Positions 41,794-51,489 of a stretch of 64,000 nt of DNA are shown one piece after another. The stretch lies in NCBI RefSeq assembly GCF_036178145.1, contig NZ_CP108067.1, positions 8,509,001-8,573,000 on the forward strand, given 5' to 3'. The stretch comes from Streptomyces sp. NBC_00273. Its GTDB lineage: Bacteria; Actinomycetota; Actinomycetes; Streptomycetales; Streptomycetaceae. Under the pieces are notes generated by a model, which was not told the origin of the DNA, ran no database searches, and was given only the letters and a program-made list of their open reading frames with translations. Position 1 is the first letter of the stretch. Each line of letters starts with the position of its first letter. A program made the position numbers and the translations under genes.

Positions 41794-42648
41794 TCAGTCG
41801 GGGCGTGGAGGGGGTGCGGCGGGGTCCTCGGGAAGGTAGAGCCCGCCGCGCCGCAGCCGCCGCCGGGTGAGGTGCTCGTGCACCAGCCGGCCGACGAGTG
41901 CGCCGCCGTAGACCACGAAGCCGACGCCGACCAGCCAGGACTGGACGACGAGCAGGGTGCCGAAGGGGCCGTAGATCACCGCGTTGGAGGCGATGAGCGG
42001 CGAGAACACCAGCTGCGAGAAGATCCGCAACCCCAGCAGCCCCAGGCTGGTCGCGACCGCGCCCGGCACCAGGGCGCGCCAGCGGACCCGGCCGCCGAGC
42101 AGCAGGCGCTGGGAGACGACGAAGAACAGGCAGGTGCCGACGAGGTCCCCCAGGGCGCCGAGCACCGTGCCGATGGCGTTGTTCGACGGAGAAGGGATCC
42201 CCACGAGCAGGGCGAGGTAGCAGACCAGCAGGGCGAGCCAGACGACGTGCAGCCACATGGTGTGCCACCGTGCGGTCGGTAGGTCCCAGACCTTCTCGTA
42301 GCCGGTCTGCACGGCCGACCCGAAGGTCAGGCCGAACACCGCGAGGGCGGCCAGACCGAACGCGGTGGTCCGCTCCAGTGCCAGGTCCGCGGCGCCGAAC
42401 AGCATCTCGACCCGGATCCGCGAGGCCTCCGTCACCCCGAGGGCCTGGCCGAGCCAGCGGCCGAAGCCCGAGCCGCTCCCGGGTGCGGCGGCCGCCACGA
42501 CCACCAGCAGCGGCACCAGGGTGAGGAAGCCGAGGGCTGCGAAGCCCATCGCCCGGTGCATCAGCTCCATCTCCCGGCCGCGGCTCCAGGCGAGCCCGAT
42601 CTGGGAGCCCTGGAGCCGGTCGTAGAGCTGCCGGAGGGTGGAGATCAC
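41794..42648 (-). CDS. YihY/BrkB-family inner membrane protein
   Basis: This 284-residue protein has about six transmembrane helices and the family blocks MELMHRAMGFAALGFLTLVPLLVVVAAAAP (about 26-55) and SQLVFSPLIASNAVIYGPFGTLLVVQSWLVGVGFVVYGGAL (about 208-250). The cytoplasmic C-terminus is Arg/Pro-rich. BrkB/YihY proteins are of uncertain function; some are proposed inner-membrane transporters or envelope factors, and the early RNase BN assignment is wrong. Start GTG 42648 has only a weak ribosome site, so a downstream ATG cannot be excluded. Confidence 0.88.
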   Translation of the reverse strand: MISTLRQLYDRLQGSQIGLAWSRGREMELMHRAMGFAALGFLTLVPLLVVVAAAAPGSGSGFGRWLGQALGVTEASRIRVEMLFGAADLALERTTAFGLAALAVFGLTFGSAVQTGYEKVWDLPTARWHTMWLHVVWLALLVCYLALLVGIPSPSNNAIGTVLGALGDLVGTCLFFVVSQRLLLGGRVRWRALVPGAVATSLGLLGLRIFSQLVFSPLIASNAVIYGPFGTLLVVQSWLVGVGFVVYGGALVGRLVHEHLTRRRLRRGGLYLPEDPAAPPPRPD

Positions 42649-42719
42649 ACCTCATGCACTACCCCCGAGCGCCGACCCGCTCCCGGGAGCCACCCCCAAA
42701 TGAGTCCGAAGGGGTGGTT

Positions 42720-44048
<1,329 letters not shown>

Positions 44049-44072
44049 GCCGTCACCTCATCGTGAGAACCG

Positions 44073-44086
44073 ACCGATCATTCGGT
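44073..44086. promoter_or_regulatory. ACCGA-N4-TCGGT palindrome before paaK
   Basis: A 5-4-5 inverted repeat (ACCGATCATTCGGT), 25 bp upstream of paaK in the divergent gap. It is typical in size for a TetR-family operator, but no regulator gene is adjacent. Confidence 0.6.
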
Positions 44087-44118
44087 AGATTGCCAGGAAT
44101 CCGCAGGTTAAATCAATG

Positions 44119-44130
44119 ACTCGAACGAGT
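44119..44130. promoter_or_regulatory. ACTCG-AA-CGAGT palindrome before the hydrolase gene
   Basis: A perfect 5-2-5 inverted repeat lies 15 bp upstream of the alpha/beta hydrolase start at 44145. It is different in sequence from the site at 44073, so two regulators may act in this gap. Confidence 0.5.
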
Positions 44131-44144
44131 GATCGTCTGTTCTG

Positions 44145-45005
44145 ATGGCCCGCATGCCCACCTTCACCACGTACGACAGGACCGAACTCGTCTACCACCT
44201 CAAGGGGGAGGGCGAGCCCCTGATCTGCATCCCCGGCGGGGCCATGCGGGCCTCCGCGTACTTGGGCGACCTCGGCGGACTGGCCGCCGGGCGCCGTCTC
44301 ATCCTGCTCGATCTGCGCGGCACGGGCGACTCCGCGATACCGGCGGACGAGTCGACGTACCGTGTCGACCACCAGGTGGCCGACGTCGAGGCGCTCCGGG
44401 CCCATCTGGGCCTGGAGCGCATGGACCTCCTCGCCCACTCCGCCGGTGGCAACCTCGCCCAGCTCTACGCGGCCGCGCACCCCGAGCGGCTGCGCCGGAC
44501 CGTCCTGGTCACCCCGACCGCGTGGGCGGTGGACCTCCCGGTCACCGCGGAGGACCGGCTGGAGGGGGCCCGGTTGCGGGCGGGCGCCGAGCCGTACGAC
44601 ACGGCGATCGCGACGTACGAGCGGATCCTCGCGGACACCGCGCACGGCGAGGAGGACTGGGAGCTGGCCGCGCCGGTCTTCTACGGGAACTGGGACGCGA
44701 CGGCCCGGGCGCACTGGGCGGCGAACGCGCGGCAGCAGAACGAGAAGGCCGCCGAGGCCTACGCCGGCCCCGGCGCCTTCGACCCGCCCGCCACCCGTGA
44801 AGCGCTCCGCCGGCTCACGGGTGAGGTCCTGGTCCTGGCCGCGGAACTGGACGGCAACCCCCGCCCCGCCCTGGCGGCCCGGCTCGCCACGCTGTTCCCG
44901 CGGGGCTCGGTCGACGTCCAGCCCGGGGCCGGCCACTTCCCGTGGCTCGACGACGCGGCCTGGTTCGCGGCCCGCGTGGAGCGGTTCCTGGCGGCGGGGG
45001 CCTGA
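44145..45005 (+). CDS. alpha/beta hydrolase
   Basis: This 286-residue soluble hydrolase has an oxyanion region near IPGGAMRASAYLG (about 31-43), DLRGTGDS near 63-70, the nucleophile elbow AHSAGGNLAQLY (Ser near 101), an acidic residue in LAAELDGNP and the catalytic His in AGHFPWLDD near 266. It resembles proline-iminopeptidase or haloperoxidase-like esterases. The divergent arrangement with paaK suggests a role with aryl esters or amides, but this is inference. Start ATG 44145; an internal ATG 9 bp later is possible. Confidence 0.87.
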   Translation: MARMPTFTTYDRTELVYHLKGEGEPLICIPGGAMRASAYLGDLGGLAAGRRLILLDLRGTGDSAIPADESTYRVDHQVADVEALRAHLGLERMDLLAHSAGGNLAQLYAAAHPERLRRTVLVTPTAWAVDLPVTAEDRLEGARLRAGAEPYDTAIATYERILADTAHGEEDWELAAPVFYGNWDATARAHWAANARQQNEKAAEAYAGPGAFDPPATREALRRLTGEVLVLAAELDGNPRPALAARLATLFPRGSVDVQPGAGHFPWLDDAAWFAARVERFLAAGA

Positions 45006-45189
45006 CCACGCGGTGCGGCGGGCCCGGGGCTCCCTTCCCGGCTACCGCGCCCAGGATCCCGCTCCTCGACCGTCCGGGCGGCGGGCGGCTGGCGGCTGGC
45101 GGCTGGCGGCCGGTGGGCGGCGGTCCTTCAAGATCGACGGGGTGGCAGACTGGCCGGCCGTACCGCGAACCGAGAGGATCGACATCATC

Positions 45190-45711
45190 GTGCGACGGAT
45201 ACTGGTGCTCATAGCCGTGGCGTCACTGGCCTTGACGGCATTGGCGGCGGCCGTGGTGGCCGTCGGCGCGTTCTTGCTGCGGGACCTCGGCCCACTGCCC
45301 CCGCGATTCTCCGGTCCGCCGCTGCCTGCCGACACGGTGGTGTCGGAGATGACCTCCATACTCGCGGCGGAGGGCATCACGGTGGAGAGGGACCCCTCCG
45401 GGGGGCTGGGCAAGTGCCACGAACGGCTGTCCGGACGGCATGCGCCGGAGACGGTGGACGCCGCCCTGAAGGCGGCCTTCGCGCGGGCCCGTTCCGAGTA
45501 CGGCTGGCAGCCGGGCCCCGACCTGGGCGGGGAGAAGCTGACCCTGACGAAGAACAACTGGACGGTCCTGACCGGCTTCTCGGGCGAGGTGCCACCGGGT
45601 TGGCAGGCGCCGGTCTTCCTGTCGCTGACCTGTGTGGGAGGCGACGACGCCTCCACCGCCCCCACGGCGCCTTCCGCCCCGGCCCTCACGCCCGCGCCCT
45701 CGTCGTCCTGA
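45190..45711 (+). CDS. hypothetical membrane-anchored protein
   Basis: This 173-residue protein starts at GTG 45190 (VRRILVLIAVASLALTALAAAVVAVGAFLL). It has one N-terminal hydrophobic helix (residues 4-29), so it is probably anchored in the membrane with the rest outside. The external part has PLPADTVVSEMTSILAAEGITVERD and a C-terminal Thr/Ala/Pro-rich tail. Two cysteines (in LGKCHERL and LTCVGG) could form a disulfide. I do not recognise a family. The short repeats of CTGGCGG before it (about 45086-45110) are noted. Confidence 0.7.
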   Translation: MRRILVLIAVASLALTALAAAVVAVGAFLLRDLGPLPPRFSGPPLPADTVVSEMTSILAAEGITVERDPSGGLGKCHERLSGRHAPETVDAALKAAFARARSEYGWQPGPDLGGEKLTLTKNNWTVLTGFSGEVPPGWQAPVFLSLTCVGGDDASTAPTAPSAPALTPAPSSS

Positions 45712-46174
45712 GCGAGCGCCGGGGCGTGGACCCGTACGGGGCTCGTCGGCCGGGGCCTTCCAAAGCCCGGCGCAGGCGTCGGGTCCGGGGCCGGCGCCGC
45801 GGGACCACGGGAGGGTGCGGGGGCAAGGAGGGAACCGCGCGAACGTCGGGCGGATCAGCCGTCAGGTTCACCTCCGTCTGCGGCGCAGGAGGCCAGTACG
45901 CGTCCTGCGGGTGCCAAGCGGCCGGCCCCTCGCCCTCCGGAATCGTCCCGTCCTGCGAAGTCCAACTGGTGCCGACACGGCACGCCCCCACGGTCGCCGA
46001 GTTGATCAATATGGTCCGGTCCGGGGCCGATAGCGTCCGTGCCCAGTTGTCGGAAACGAGCACACGGGAGGGTGAGCCGTGGGTACGTACTGCGAACGGC
46101 ACCCTCGGCCTGAGCCGCAGTGTCGTCCCGCTCCGCACCAAGCGCGACGGCAACGGGGTCGATCTGGACGCCAC
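45686..46174 (-). CDS. possible hypothetical protein (weak)
   Basis: This open frame of 162 codons has plausible middle sequence (VLVSDNWARTLSAPDRTILINSATVG) and ends in a Pro/Arg-rich tail. Its third-position GC is clearly lower than in neighbouring genes, which fits acquired DNA. It overlaps the 3' end of the membrane-anchored gene tail-to-tail by 26 bp. No ribosome site or homologous family is recognised, and other frames are also open. It may be a pseudogene or no gene. Confidence 0.3.
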   Translation of the reverse strand: MASRSTPLPSRLVRSGTTLRLRPRVPFAVRTHGSPSRVLVSDNWARTLSAPDRTILINSATVGACRVGTSWTSQDGTIPEGEGPAAWHPQDAYWPPAPQTEVNLTADPPDVRAVPSLPPHPPVVPRRRPRTRRLRRALEGPGRRAPYGSTPRRSLRTTRARA

Positions 46175-46364
46175 ACTGGCGGACCGCGGCCGCAGCCTCG
46201 CGTCGCAGCGCGGTCACCGGTTTCCCGAAGGCGCGCGGGCTCAGCCCGGTGAACGGGGCTATCTAGGAGGTTTCTGACGCCGTGCTCGCACCAGCCACAC
46301 CAAGGTCATCTCACCCGGGGCCGGTAGCTCCTGGACGGCCTCATGTCGACCGTAGAGTGCGGTC

Positions 46365-46967
46365 ATGGATGAGATCCCCTGGTTCGAGTACGACGAGGAC
46401 GACCTGGACGTCGCCCAACGCGCGTTCGTGGACGTTCTGGCCGAACGAGCGGGATCCTGGCTGGTGGATCCGCTCGACACGGTCGTGCTGCCCTCGGCGT
46501 GCACCTTCGACGGCCAGCTGATCGTCTATCTGGACATCGGTGACTCGCAACGCAACCAGGGAGTTCTGACGGTGGGCGCCCACTTCGACGGGTCCACCGT
46601 CCGTGGGGGCGAACTCCACAACCAGGACTTCACTATCCAGCAGTCCGCGAATGAGTTCGTCTTCGGAGCCGCGGGCACCCCCACGGAGCTGGGGAACAGA
46701 GTGGCGGAGTGGTTCGAAGCGGTCCTCGCGCGACCTCTGGTTCGCTGGGAATGGCATCACGAGGGAAGGACGTACGCAGTCCGCTACGAGTACGCAGATA
46801 CCGGGAGAGGCCTCTGCGAGGGCTTCGAGACCCCCCTGGCCCCCGACGCACTGCGGAAGAGGATGGCCGCGGACGGCGTGATCCGAGGCCGAGGGCGGAT
46901 CAACCGTGCCGGCCTGGGCCAACCAGACGTGATCGCACGCGTCCGCGGCGTCCACCGGGATCAGTAG
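46365..46967 (+). CDS. hypothetical protein
   Basis: This is a 200-residue acidic protein (MDEIPWFEYDEDDLDVAQ). The central part has alternating strand-like segments (QLIVYLDIGD, GVLTVGAHFDG), then FGAAGTPTELGNRVAEWFEAVLARPLVRWEW. Base composition and codon use (AGA, TAT, GAA present) are less extreme than in the flanking genes, which suggests acquisition. There are no membrane segments or recognised motifs. It might be an immunity-type or accessory protein, but no toxin gene is beside it, so I assign no function. Confidence 0.7.
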   Translation: MDEIPWFEYDEDDLDVAQRAFVDVLAERAGSWLVDPLDTVVLPSACTFDGQLIVYLDIGDSQRNQGVLTVGAHFDGSTVRGGELHNQDFTIQQSANEFVFGAAGTPTELGNRVAEWFEAVLARPLVRWEWHHEGRTYAVRYEYADTGRGLCEGFETPLAPDALRKRMAADGVIRGRGRINRAGLGQPDVIARVRGVHRDQ

Positions 46968-47145
46968 GTGCGGGACACCCTTAGCGTGAGGTGATCCCGG
47001 GCGCCGATCTCAAGGTCACAGCCGTTCAAGCTGGTCGCATCTCCTGGAGCGCCCGGCCCCGCGACGGGGAAGTCCTGCGCACGAGTCCTCAATAGCGCCG
47101 GCGGCCCCGGCTGCACAGGCTCGACCACCCGCGGAGAGCGGGGAC

Positions 47146-47504
47146 CTACGCGACCACCTCGCCCCCCACGAACGGCGCGGCAGCATCATCGCGGGTGGAC
47201 TTGCCGCCCTCGTACACCAGTCCCGGCCGGCGGTCAGCTTCCCCGCATCCGCATCCGCATCCGCGTCCGTGAACCCGTACGCCGACGCGACGAAACGGAA
47301 CTCGTCACAGATCCACTCACGCGCAACCGTCTCGATCCCGCTCCCGGCCGCCACGAACTCCCTGTCCAGCAGGTTGAACTCCTCCGTCGCAGCCTGGGTG
47401 AGCGCGTACAAGGTCTCCAGGTCCGACGGCTGCTCGCCTTCGATCCGCTCGCACAGCCGCAGCAGGAACGCCCGTCCCGCCACCTGCTGGTTCGCGAGCG
47501 GCAC
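47146..47504 (-). pseudogene. DUF5713-family gene, frameshifted
   Basis: Reading leftwards from GTG 47504, the frame gives LLRLCERIEGEQPSDLETLY and ALTQAATEEFNLLDREFVAAGS, then IETVAREWICDEFRFVASAYGF, as in DUF5713 proteins. Near 47219 the frame breaks at TGGTG. Adding one G (TGGGTG) restores VYEGGKSTRDDAAAPFVGGE and a TAG stop at 47146-47148. The N-terminal part between NQQVAG and RAFLLRLC also looks shortened relative to the family as I recall it. A GATGCG hexamer repeat sits just before the break. It is either a recent pseudogene or a one-base sequence error. Confidence 0.7.
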
Positions 47505-47606
47505 GGTACCTCTGTCGGTCCCTCTCCCCCTCCACGAAGAGCCACTGCGCCGATCGTGCACCAGTGGCTAGACGGGCCCCGGCGGCGAGCCGGCGGGTGC
47601 GGACGG

Positions 47607-49235
47607 TCACTCCGTGTCCGCCTCCGTTGCCACCGCCTTTGCCCAGCGGTAGTCCGCCTTGCCGCTCGGGGACCGCTGGATGGCGGGCGCGATGACCAGC
47701 TGCCGCGGGATCTTGTAGCCCGCCAGCCTGGTGCGGCAATGGCTCTGGATCTGGTCCAGGGACGGCGCCTCGGCGCCCTCCCGTACCTGGACCACCGCGG
47801 CCACGTGGTTGCCCCAGGTCGGATCCGGGACCCCGGCCACCAGGGCGTCGTACACGTCGGGGTGGGACTTCAGGGCCTGCTCGACCTCCTCCGGATACAC
47901 CTTCTCGCCGCCCGTGTTGATGCACTGCGAGCCGCGACCCAGCACCGTGACGATGCCCTGCTCGTCGACGGTCGCCATGTCGCCGAGCAGCACCCAGCGC
48001 TCCGCACCCTTCTGGAAGAAGGTTTCGGCGGTCTTCCCCGGGTCGTTGTAGTAGCCGAGCGGGACGTGTCCGCGCTGGGCCAGGCGGCCCGGCTCGCCCA
48101 CCGCCACCGGCTCGTGCGTCACCGGGTCCACCACCTGCGTACGGTCGTTGACCTCCAGGCGGAAGCCCTTCTCCGGGCCGGAGTCGTCCGTCGCCCGACC
48201 GTTGGACCCGGACTCGGACGACCCGAAGTTGTTCAGGAGCAGCACGTTCGGCACCAGCCGCTGGAACTCGGCGCGCACCGTCTCCGACATGATCGCCCCG
48301 GACGAGGAGACGCTGAACAGCGACGACAGGTCCGTGCCCTTGAGCGGGCCGTTCAGGGCGTCGATCAGCGGCCGCAGCATGGCGTCGCCGACCAGCGACA
48401 CGCTGGAGACCTTCTCCTTCTCGATCGTACGGAGCACTTCCTCGGGCGCGTACTTCCGGTGGATGACCACCCGCTGGCCGTAGTTGAAGGCGATGAACGA
48501 GGTCAGCGTCGACGTCCCGTGCATCAGTGGGGGCGCGGGGAAGAAGGTGAGTCCGGCGCCGCGCGCCGCGACCCGTTCGGCCAGTTCCTCGGGCCGCTTC
48601 ACCGGTTCGCCCGAGGGCTCGCCGCCGAAGAGCCCGGCGAAGAAGAGGTCCTCGGCCCGCCACATCACGCCCTTGGGCATGCCCGTCGTGCCGCCGGTGT
48701 AGATGATGAACAGGTCGTCGGGACTGCGCGGCGGGAACCCGCGCCCGGGAGATCCGGCCGCCTCGGCGTCCGCGTACGGGACCGGCGCGATCGACGGCTC
48801 GGGGGCGCCCTCGGGGGCCCGGCCGACCCGGATCAGGTGCCGGAGCTTCGTCGTCTGCGGCAGTGCGGCCGCGACCCGCTCGGTGAACTCGCCCTCGAAG
48901 ACGAGGGCGGCGAGATCGGCGTCGTCGTAGAGGTAGACCAGCTCCTCCTCCACGTACCGGTAGTTCACGTTCACCGGGACGAGTCGGGCCTTCAGGCAGG
49001 CGAGCACCGTCTGCAGGTACTCGATCCCGTTGTAGAGGTGAAGTCCCAGGTGCTCGCCGGCCGTCAGGCCGCTGTCGAGCAGGTGGTGCGCGATCCGGTT
49101 CGCCGCCGCGTCGAGCTCCGCGTACGTCAGGCGGCGCTCGGCGCCGGTCCCGGGGTGGTCCACGTACACGAGGGCCTCGCGGTCCGGGACCACGTCCACG
49201 ACCGACTCGAACAGGTCGGCAAGGTTGTACTCCAC
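47607..49235 (-). CDS. fadD19: steroid/fatty acyl-CoA synthetase (FadD19-like)
   Basis: This 542-residue ANL ligase starts at GTG 49235 behind AGGAGGAACG, which rules out the longer upstream frame. The P-loop is IIYTGGTTGMPKGVMWR near residue 173-189, with LLNNFGSSESGSNG near 314, LGRGSQCINTGGEKVYPEE near 430 and the catalytic Lys in SPSGKADYRWAK near 520. The TGGTTGMPKGVMWR and LFFAGLFGG segments are typical of FadD19/FadD17-type ligases that activate sterol side-chain acids. It is divergent from a crotonase gene, as expected for FadD19/EchA19, with two candidate operators between them. Confidence 0.85.
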   Translation of the reverse strand: MEYNLADLFESVVDVVPDREALVYVDHPGTGAERRLTYAELDAAANRIAHHLLDSGLTAGEHLGLHLYNGIEYLQTVLACLKARLVPVNVNYRYVEEELVYLYDDADLAALVFEGEFTERVAAALPQTTKLRHLIRVGRAPEGAPEPSIAPVPYADAEAAGSPGRGFPPRSPDDLFIIYTGGTTGMPKGVMWRAEDLFFAGLFGGEPSGEPVKRPEELAERVAARGAGLTFFPAPPLMHGTSTLTSFIAFNYGQRVVIHRKYAPEEVLRTIEKEKVSSVSLVGDAMLRPLIDALNGPLKGTDLSSLFSVSSSGAIMSETVRAEFQRLVPNVLLLNNFGSSESGSNGRATDDSGPEKGFRLEVNDRTQVVDPVTHEPVAVGEPGRLAQRGHVPLGYYNDPGKTAETFFQKGAERWVLLGDMATVDEQGIVTVLGRGSQCINTGGEKVYPEEVEQALKSHPDVYDALVAGVPDPTWGNHVAAVVQVREGAEAPSLDQIQSHCRTRLAGYKIPRQLVIAPAIQRSPSGKADYRWAKAVATEADTE

Positions 49236-49320
49236 CGTTCCTCCTGACCCCGTGACTGGTCTGCTCCGGCGGTCATTAGAGCGCCGGAGACGGCAACTGG
49301 GAAGGGCACCGCTCAAGAAA

Positions 49321-49337
49321 TCTGACTGAGTGTCAGA
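49321..49337. promoter_or_regulatory. TCTGA-N7-TCAGA operator (copy 2)
   Basis: TCTGACTGAGTGTCAGA has 6-bp arms (TCTGAC/GTCAGA) and lies between the divergent fadD19-like and echA19-like genes, 85 bp and 64 bp from their starts. It is the most symmetric of the three copies. Confidence 0.78.
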
Positions 49338-49364
49338 AAACTATTGAACTGCACCCTCCCCTAC

Positions 49365-49378
49365 TGCAACCTGTTCTA
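49365..49378. promoter_or_regulatory. KstR-like box
   Basis: TGCAACCTGTTCTA matches the published mycobacterial KstR half-site pattern TNNAACNNGTTNNA at every fixed position. The flanking bases extend the symmetry (CT at the left, AG at the right). It lies 23 bp before the echA19-like start. KstR represses sterol catabolism genes; no kstR gene is in the window. Confidence 0.65.
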
Positions 49379-49401
49379 GGTCTTGAGACGGGAGGACGGC
49401 A

Positions 49402-50202
49402 ATGGGTGGGACGGAACACCTGACCGTGGATCGCCGCGGCGCCACGCTGGTGCTCACCATGAACAGGCCCGAGGCGAAGAACGCGCTCTCGCTGCCGCTG
49501 CTGGTGGGGCTGTACGACGGCTGGCTGGAGGCGGACGCCGACGACGGGATCCGCTCGGTGGTCCTCACCGGCGCGGGCGGGGACTTCTGCGCCGGAATGG
49601 ACCTCAAGGCCCTGGCCGGGAAGGGAATGGCGGGCGACCAGTACCGGGACCGCCTCAAGGCCGACCCCGACCTGCACTGGAAGGCGATGCTGCGCCACCA
49701 CCGGCCGCGCAAGCCGGTGATCGCGGCGGTGGAGGGCTACTGCGTGGCCGGCGGGACCGAGATCCTGCAGGGCACCGACATCCGGGTGGCGGCCGAGGGC
49801 GCGACCTTCGGGCTGTTCGAGGTCAAACGCGGGCTGTTCCCGATCGGCGGCTCCACGGTGCGGCTGCCGCGCCAGATCCCGCGCACGCACGCCCTGGAGA
49901 TGCTGCTGACCGGCCGCCCGTACTCCGCCGCCGAGGCCGAGCGGATCGGGCTGGTCGGGCGGGTGGTGCCGGACGGTACGGCGCTGGCGGCGGCCCTGGA
50001 GATCGCGGAGCGGATCAATGCGTGCGGGCCGCTGGCGGTGGAGGCGGTCAAGGCGTCGGTCTACGAGACCGCCGAGCTGACGGAGCGGGAGGGGCTGGCC
50101 TCGGAGCTCCTGCGCGGGTGGCCGATCTTCGACACCGCCGATGCGAGGGAGGGGGCGCGGGCGTTTGCGGAGAAGCGGGCCGCGGTGTATCGGCGCGAGT
50201 AG
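49402..50202 (+). CDS. echA19: enoyl-CoA hydratase/crotonase (EchA19-like)
   Basis: This 266-residue crotonase hydrates an α,β-unsaturated acyl-CoA. The first oxyanion-hole segment is LTGAGGDFCAGMDLKALAG (residues 55-73), the second is AVEGYCVAGGTEILQGTDIRVA (about 112-133), and the acid/base Glu region reads GLFEVKRGLFPIGGSTVRLPR. Homology and position opposite the FadD19-like gene point to sterol side-chain β-oxidation. Start ATG 49402. The downstream DUF35-thiolase genes are in the same direction but 318 bp away. Confidence 0.88.
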   Translation: MGGTEHLTVDRRGATLVLTMNRPEAKNALSLPLLVGLYDGWLEADADDGIRSVVLTGAGGDFCAGMDLKALAGKGMAGDQYRDRLKADPDLHWKAMLRHHRPRKPVIAAVEGYCVAGGTEILQGTDIRVAAEGATFGLFEVKRGLFPIGGSTVRLPRQIPRTHALEMLLTGRPYSAAEAERIGLVGRVVPDGTALAAALEIAERINACGPLAVEAVKASVYETAELTEREGLASELLRGWPIFDTADAREGARAFAEKRAAVYRRE

Positions 50203-50520
50203 TTGGGGCCGGGCCTGGCTGGGCTGCGGCCCGCCCTTGCCCGTGGCTGCCGCCTGCCGCCTGCCGCCTGCGCCTGTGCCCGGGTGCGGCGCCGTTGCCG
50301 GGGGCGCTGCCCCCGGACCCCCGCGCCTCAAACGCCGGCGGGGCTGGAGGGTCGCCTCAAACGCCGGCGGGGCTGGAAGGGTGCCGGCGGGGCCGGAGGG
50401 GTGCAGGCGGGGAGGGAAGGGTGTCCCGAACGGGAAGGGCGCCGGCGGGGCTGGAAGGGCGGGGCTTGGACGAGGGCCTCGAAGTGAAGACCACCGAATC
50501 GATCGCATCGGAGAACCGTC
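50203..50520. other. 318-bp gap with intergenic repeats
   Basis: The gap contains two near-identical copies (about 50325-50349 and 50354-50377) of CAAACGCCGGCGGGGCTGG, followed by shorter GCCGGCGGGGCYGGA fragments up to 50455. The core GCCGGC is palindromic. Related copies lie at about 32300 and 32385. No gene is visible; the repeats may end the echA transcript. The promoter and ribosome site of the DUF35 gene lie in the last 60 bp. Confidence 0.65.
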
Positions 50521-51489
50521 ATGACAGCTGCCTCCCCACCGGAGATCCTCCGCGCGCCCCTCATCGTCGAGTTCCCCTTCACCCGGTCCCTCGGGCCCGT
50601 CCAGAGCGCCTTCCTCACCGGGCTGCGGGAAGGCACCGTCCTCGGCGTGAAGACCTCGGACGGCAAGGTGATGGTCCCGCCCGTCGAGTACGACCCCGTC
50701 ACCGCCGAGGAGATCCGCGAGCTCGTCGAGGTCGCCGCCACCGGCACCGTCACCACCTGGGCGTGGAACGACCGGCCCCGCCCACAACAGCCCCTGGACA
50801 CCCCCTTCGCCTGGGTGCTGGTCAAGCTCGACGGCGCCGACACCGCCCTCCTGCACGCCCTCGACGCGCCCGGCCCCGACGCCGTCCGCACCGGCATGCG
50901 CGTACGGGTCCGCTGGGCCGCCGAGCGCAGCGGCGCCATCACCGACATCGCCTGCTTCGAACCGTACGACGGCCCCGCCGGCGGGGAGGCCGTCCCGCAC
51001 GACGGGGGCTTCGACGACGCCGTCACCGGCATCGTCGCCGAGGCCCGCCTCGACTACGTCTACAGCCCCGGCCGCGCCCAGACCGCCTACATCGCGGCCC
51101 TCTCCGAGCGCCGGACCGTCGGCGAGCGCTGCCCCTCCTGCCACAAGGTGTACGTCCCGCCGCGCGGTGCCTGCCCCACCTGCGGGGTGGCCACCACCGA
51201 CCGCGTCGAGGTCGGCCCGGCCGGCACCGTCACCACCTACTGCATCGTCAACATCAAGGCTGCGCATACGGCGAATCTCGACATCGAGGTCCCCTACGTC
51301 TACGCCCACATCGCCCTCGACGGCGCCGACCTCGCCCTCCACGGCCGGATCGGCGGCATCCCCTACGACCAGGTCCGCATGGGCCTGCGCGTCGAGCCCG
51401 TATGGACCGAAGGCGGCCGCTACCCCGACCACTACCGCCCCACCGGCGAACCGGACGCGGACTACGACGCGTACAAGGAGCTCATCTGA
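50521..51489 (+). CDS. tandem DUF35/OB-fold acyl-CoA-associated protein
   Basis: This 322-residue protein is made of two DUF35 halves, residues 10-150 (OB-fold, no zinc ribbon) and 165-310. The second half has a zinc ribbon with CPSCHKVYVPPRGACPTC (near 204-221) followed by the OB-fold. DUF35 proteins are obligate partners of Ltp-type thiolases or aldolases, for example in the Ltp2-ChsH2 complex of sterol side-chain cleavage. It is followed with a 1-bp overlap (TGATG) by two thiolase genes, in the order recalled for Rv3521-Rv3522-Rv3523 of M. tuberculosis. Confidence 0.88.
   Translation: MTAASPPEILRAPLIVEFPFTRSLGPVQSAFLTGLREGTVLGVKTSDGKVMVPPVEYDPVTAEEIRELVEVAATGTVTTWAWNDRPRPQQPLDTPFAWVLVKLDGADTALLHALDAPGPDAVRTGMRVRVRWAAERSGAITDIACFEPYDGPAGGEAVPHDGGFDDAVTGIVAEARLDYVYSPGRAQTAYIAALSERRTVGERCPSCHKVYVPPRGACPTCGVATTDRVEVGPAGTVTTYCIVNIKAAHTANLDIEVPYVYAHIALDGADLALHGRIGGIPYDQVRMGLRVEPVWTEGGRYPDHYRPTGEPDADYDAYKELI

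Noticed and set aside
49383..51488. A long open frame running into the first thiolase gene
   Set aside because: Only the part from ATG 51489 is thiolase-like. The 700 codons before it are shadows of the crotonase and DUF35 genes in another frame.
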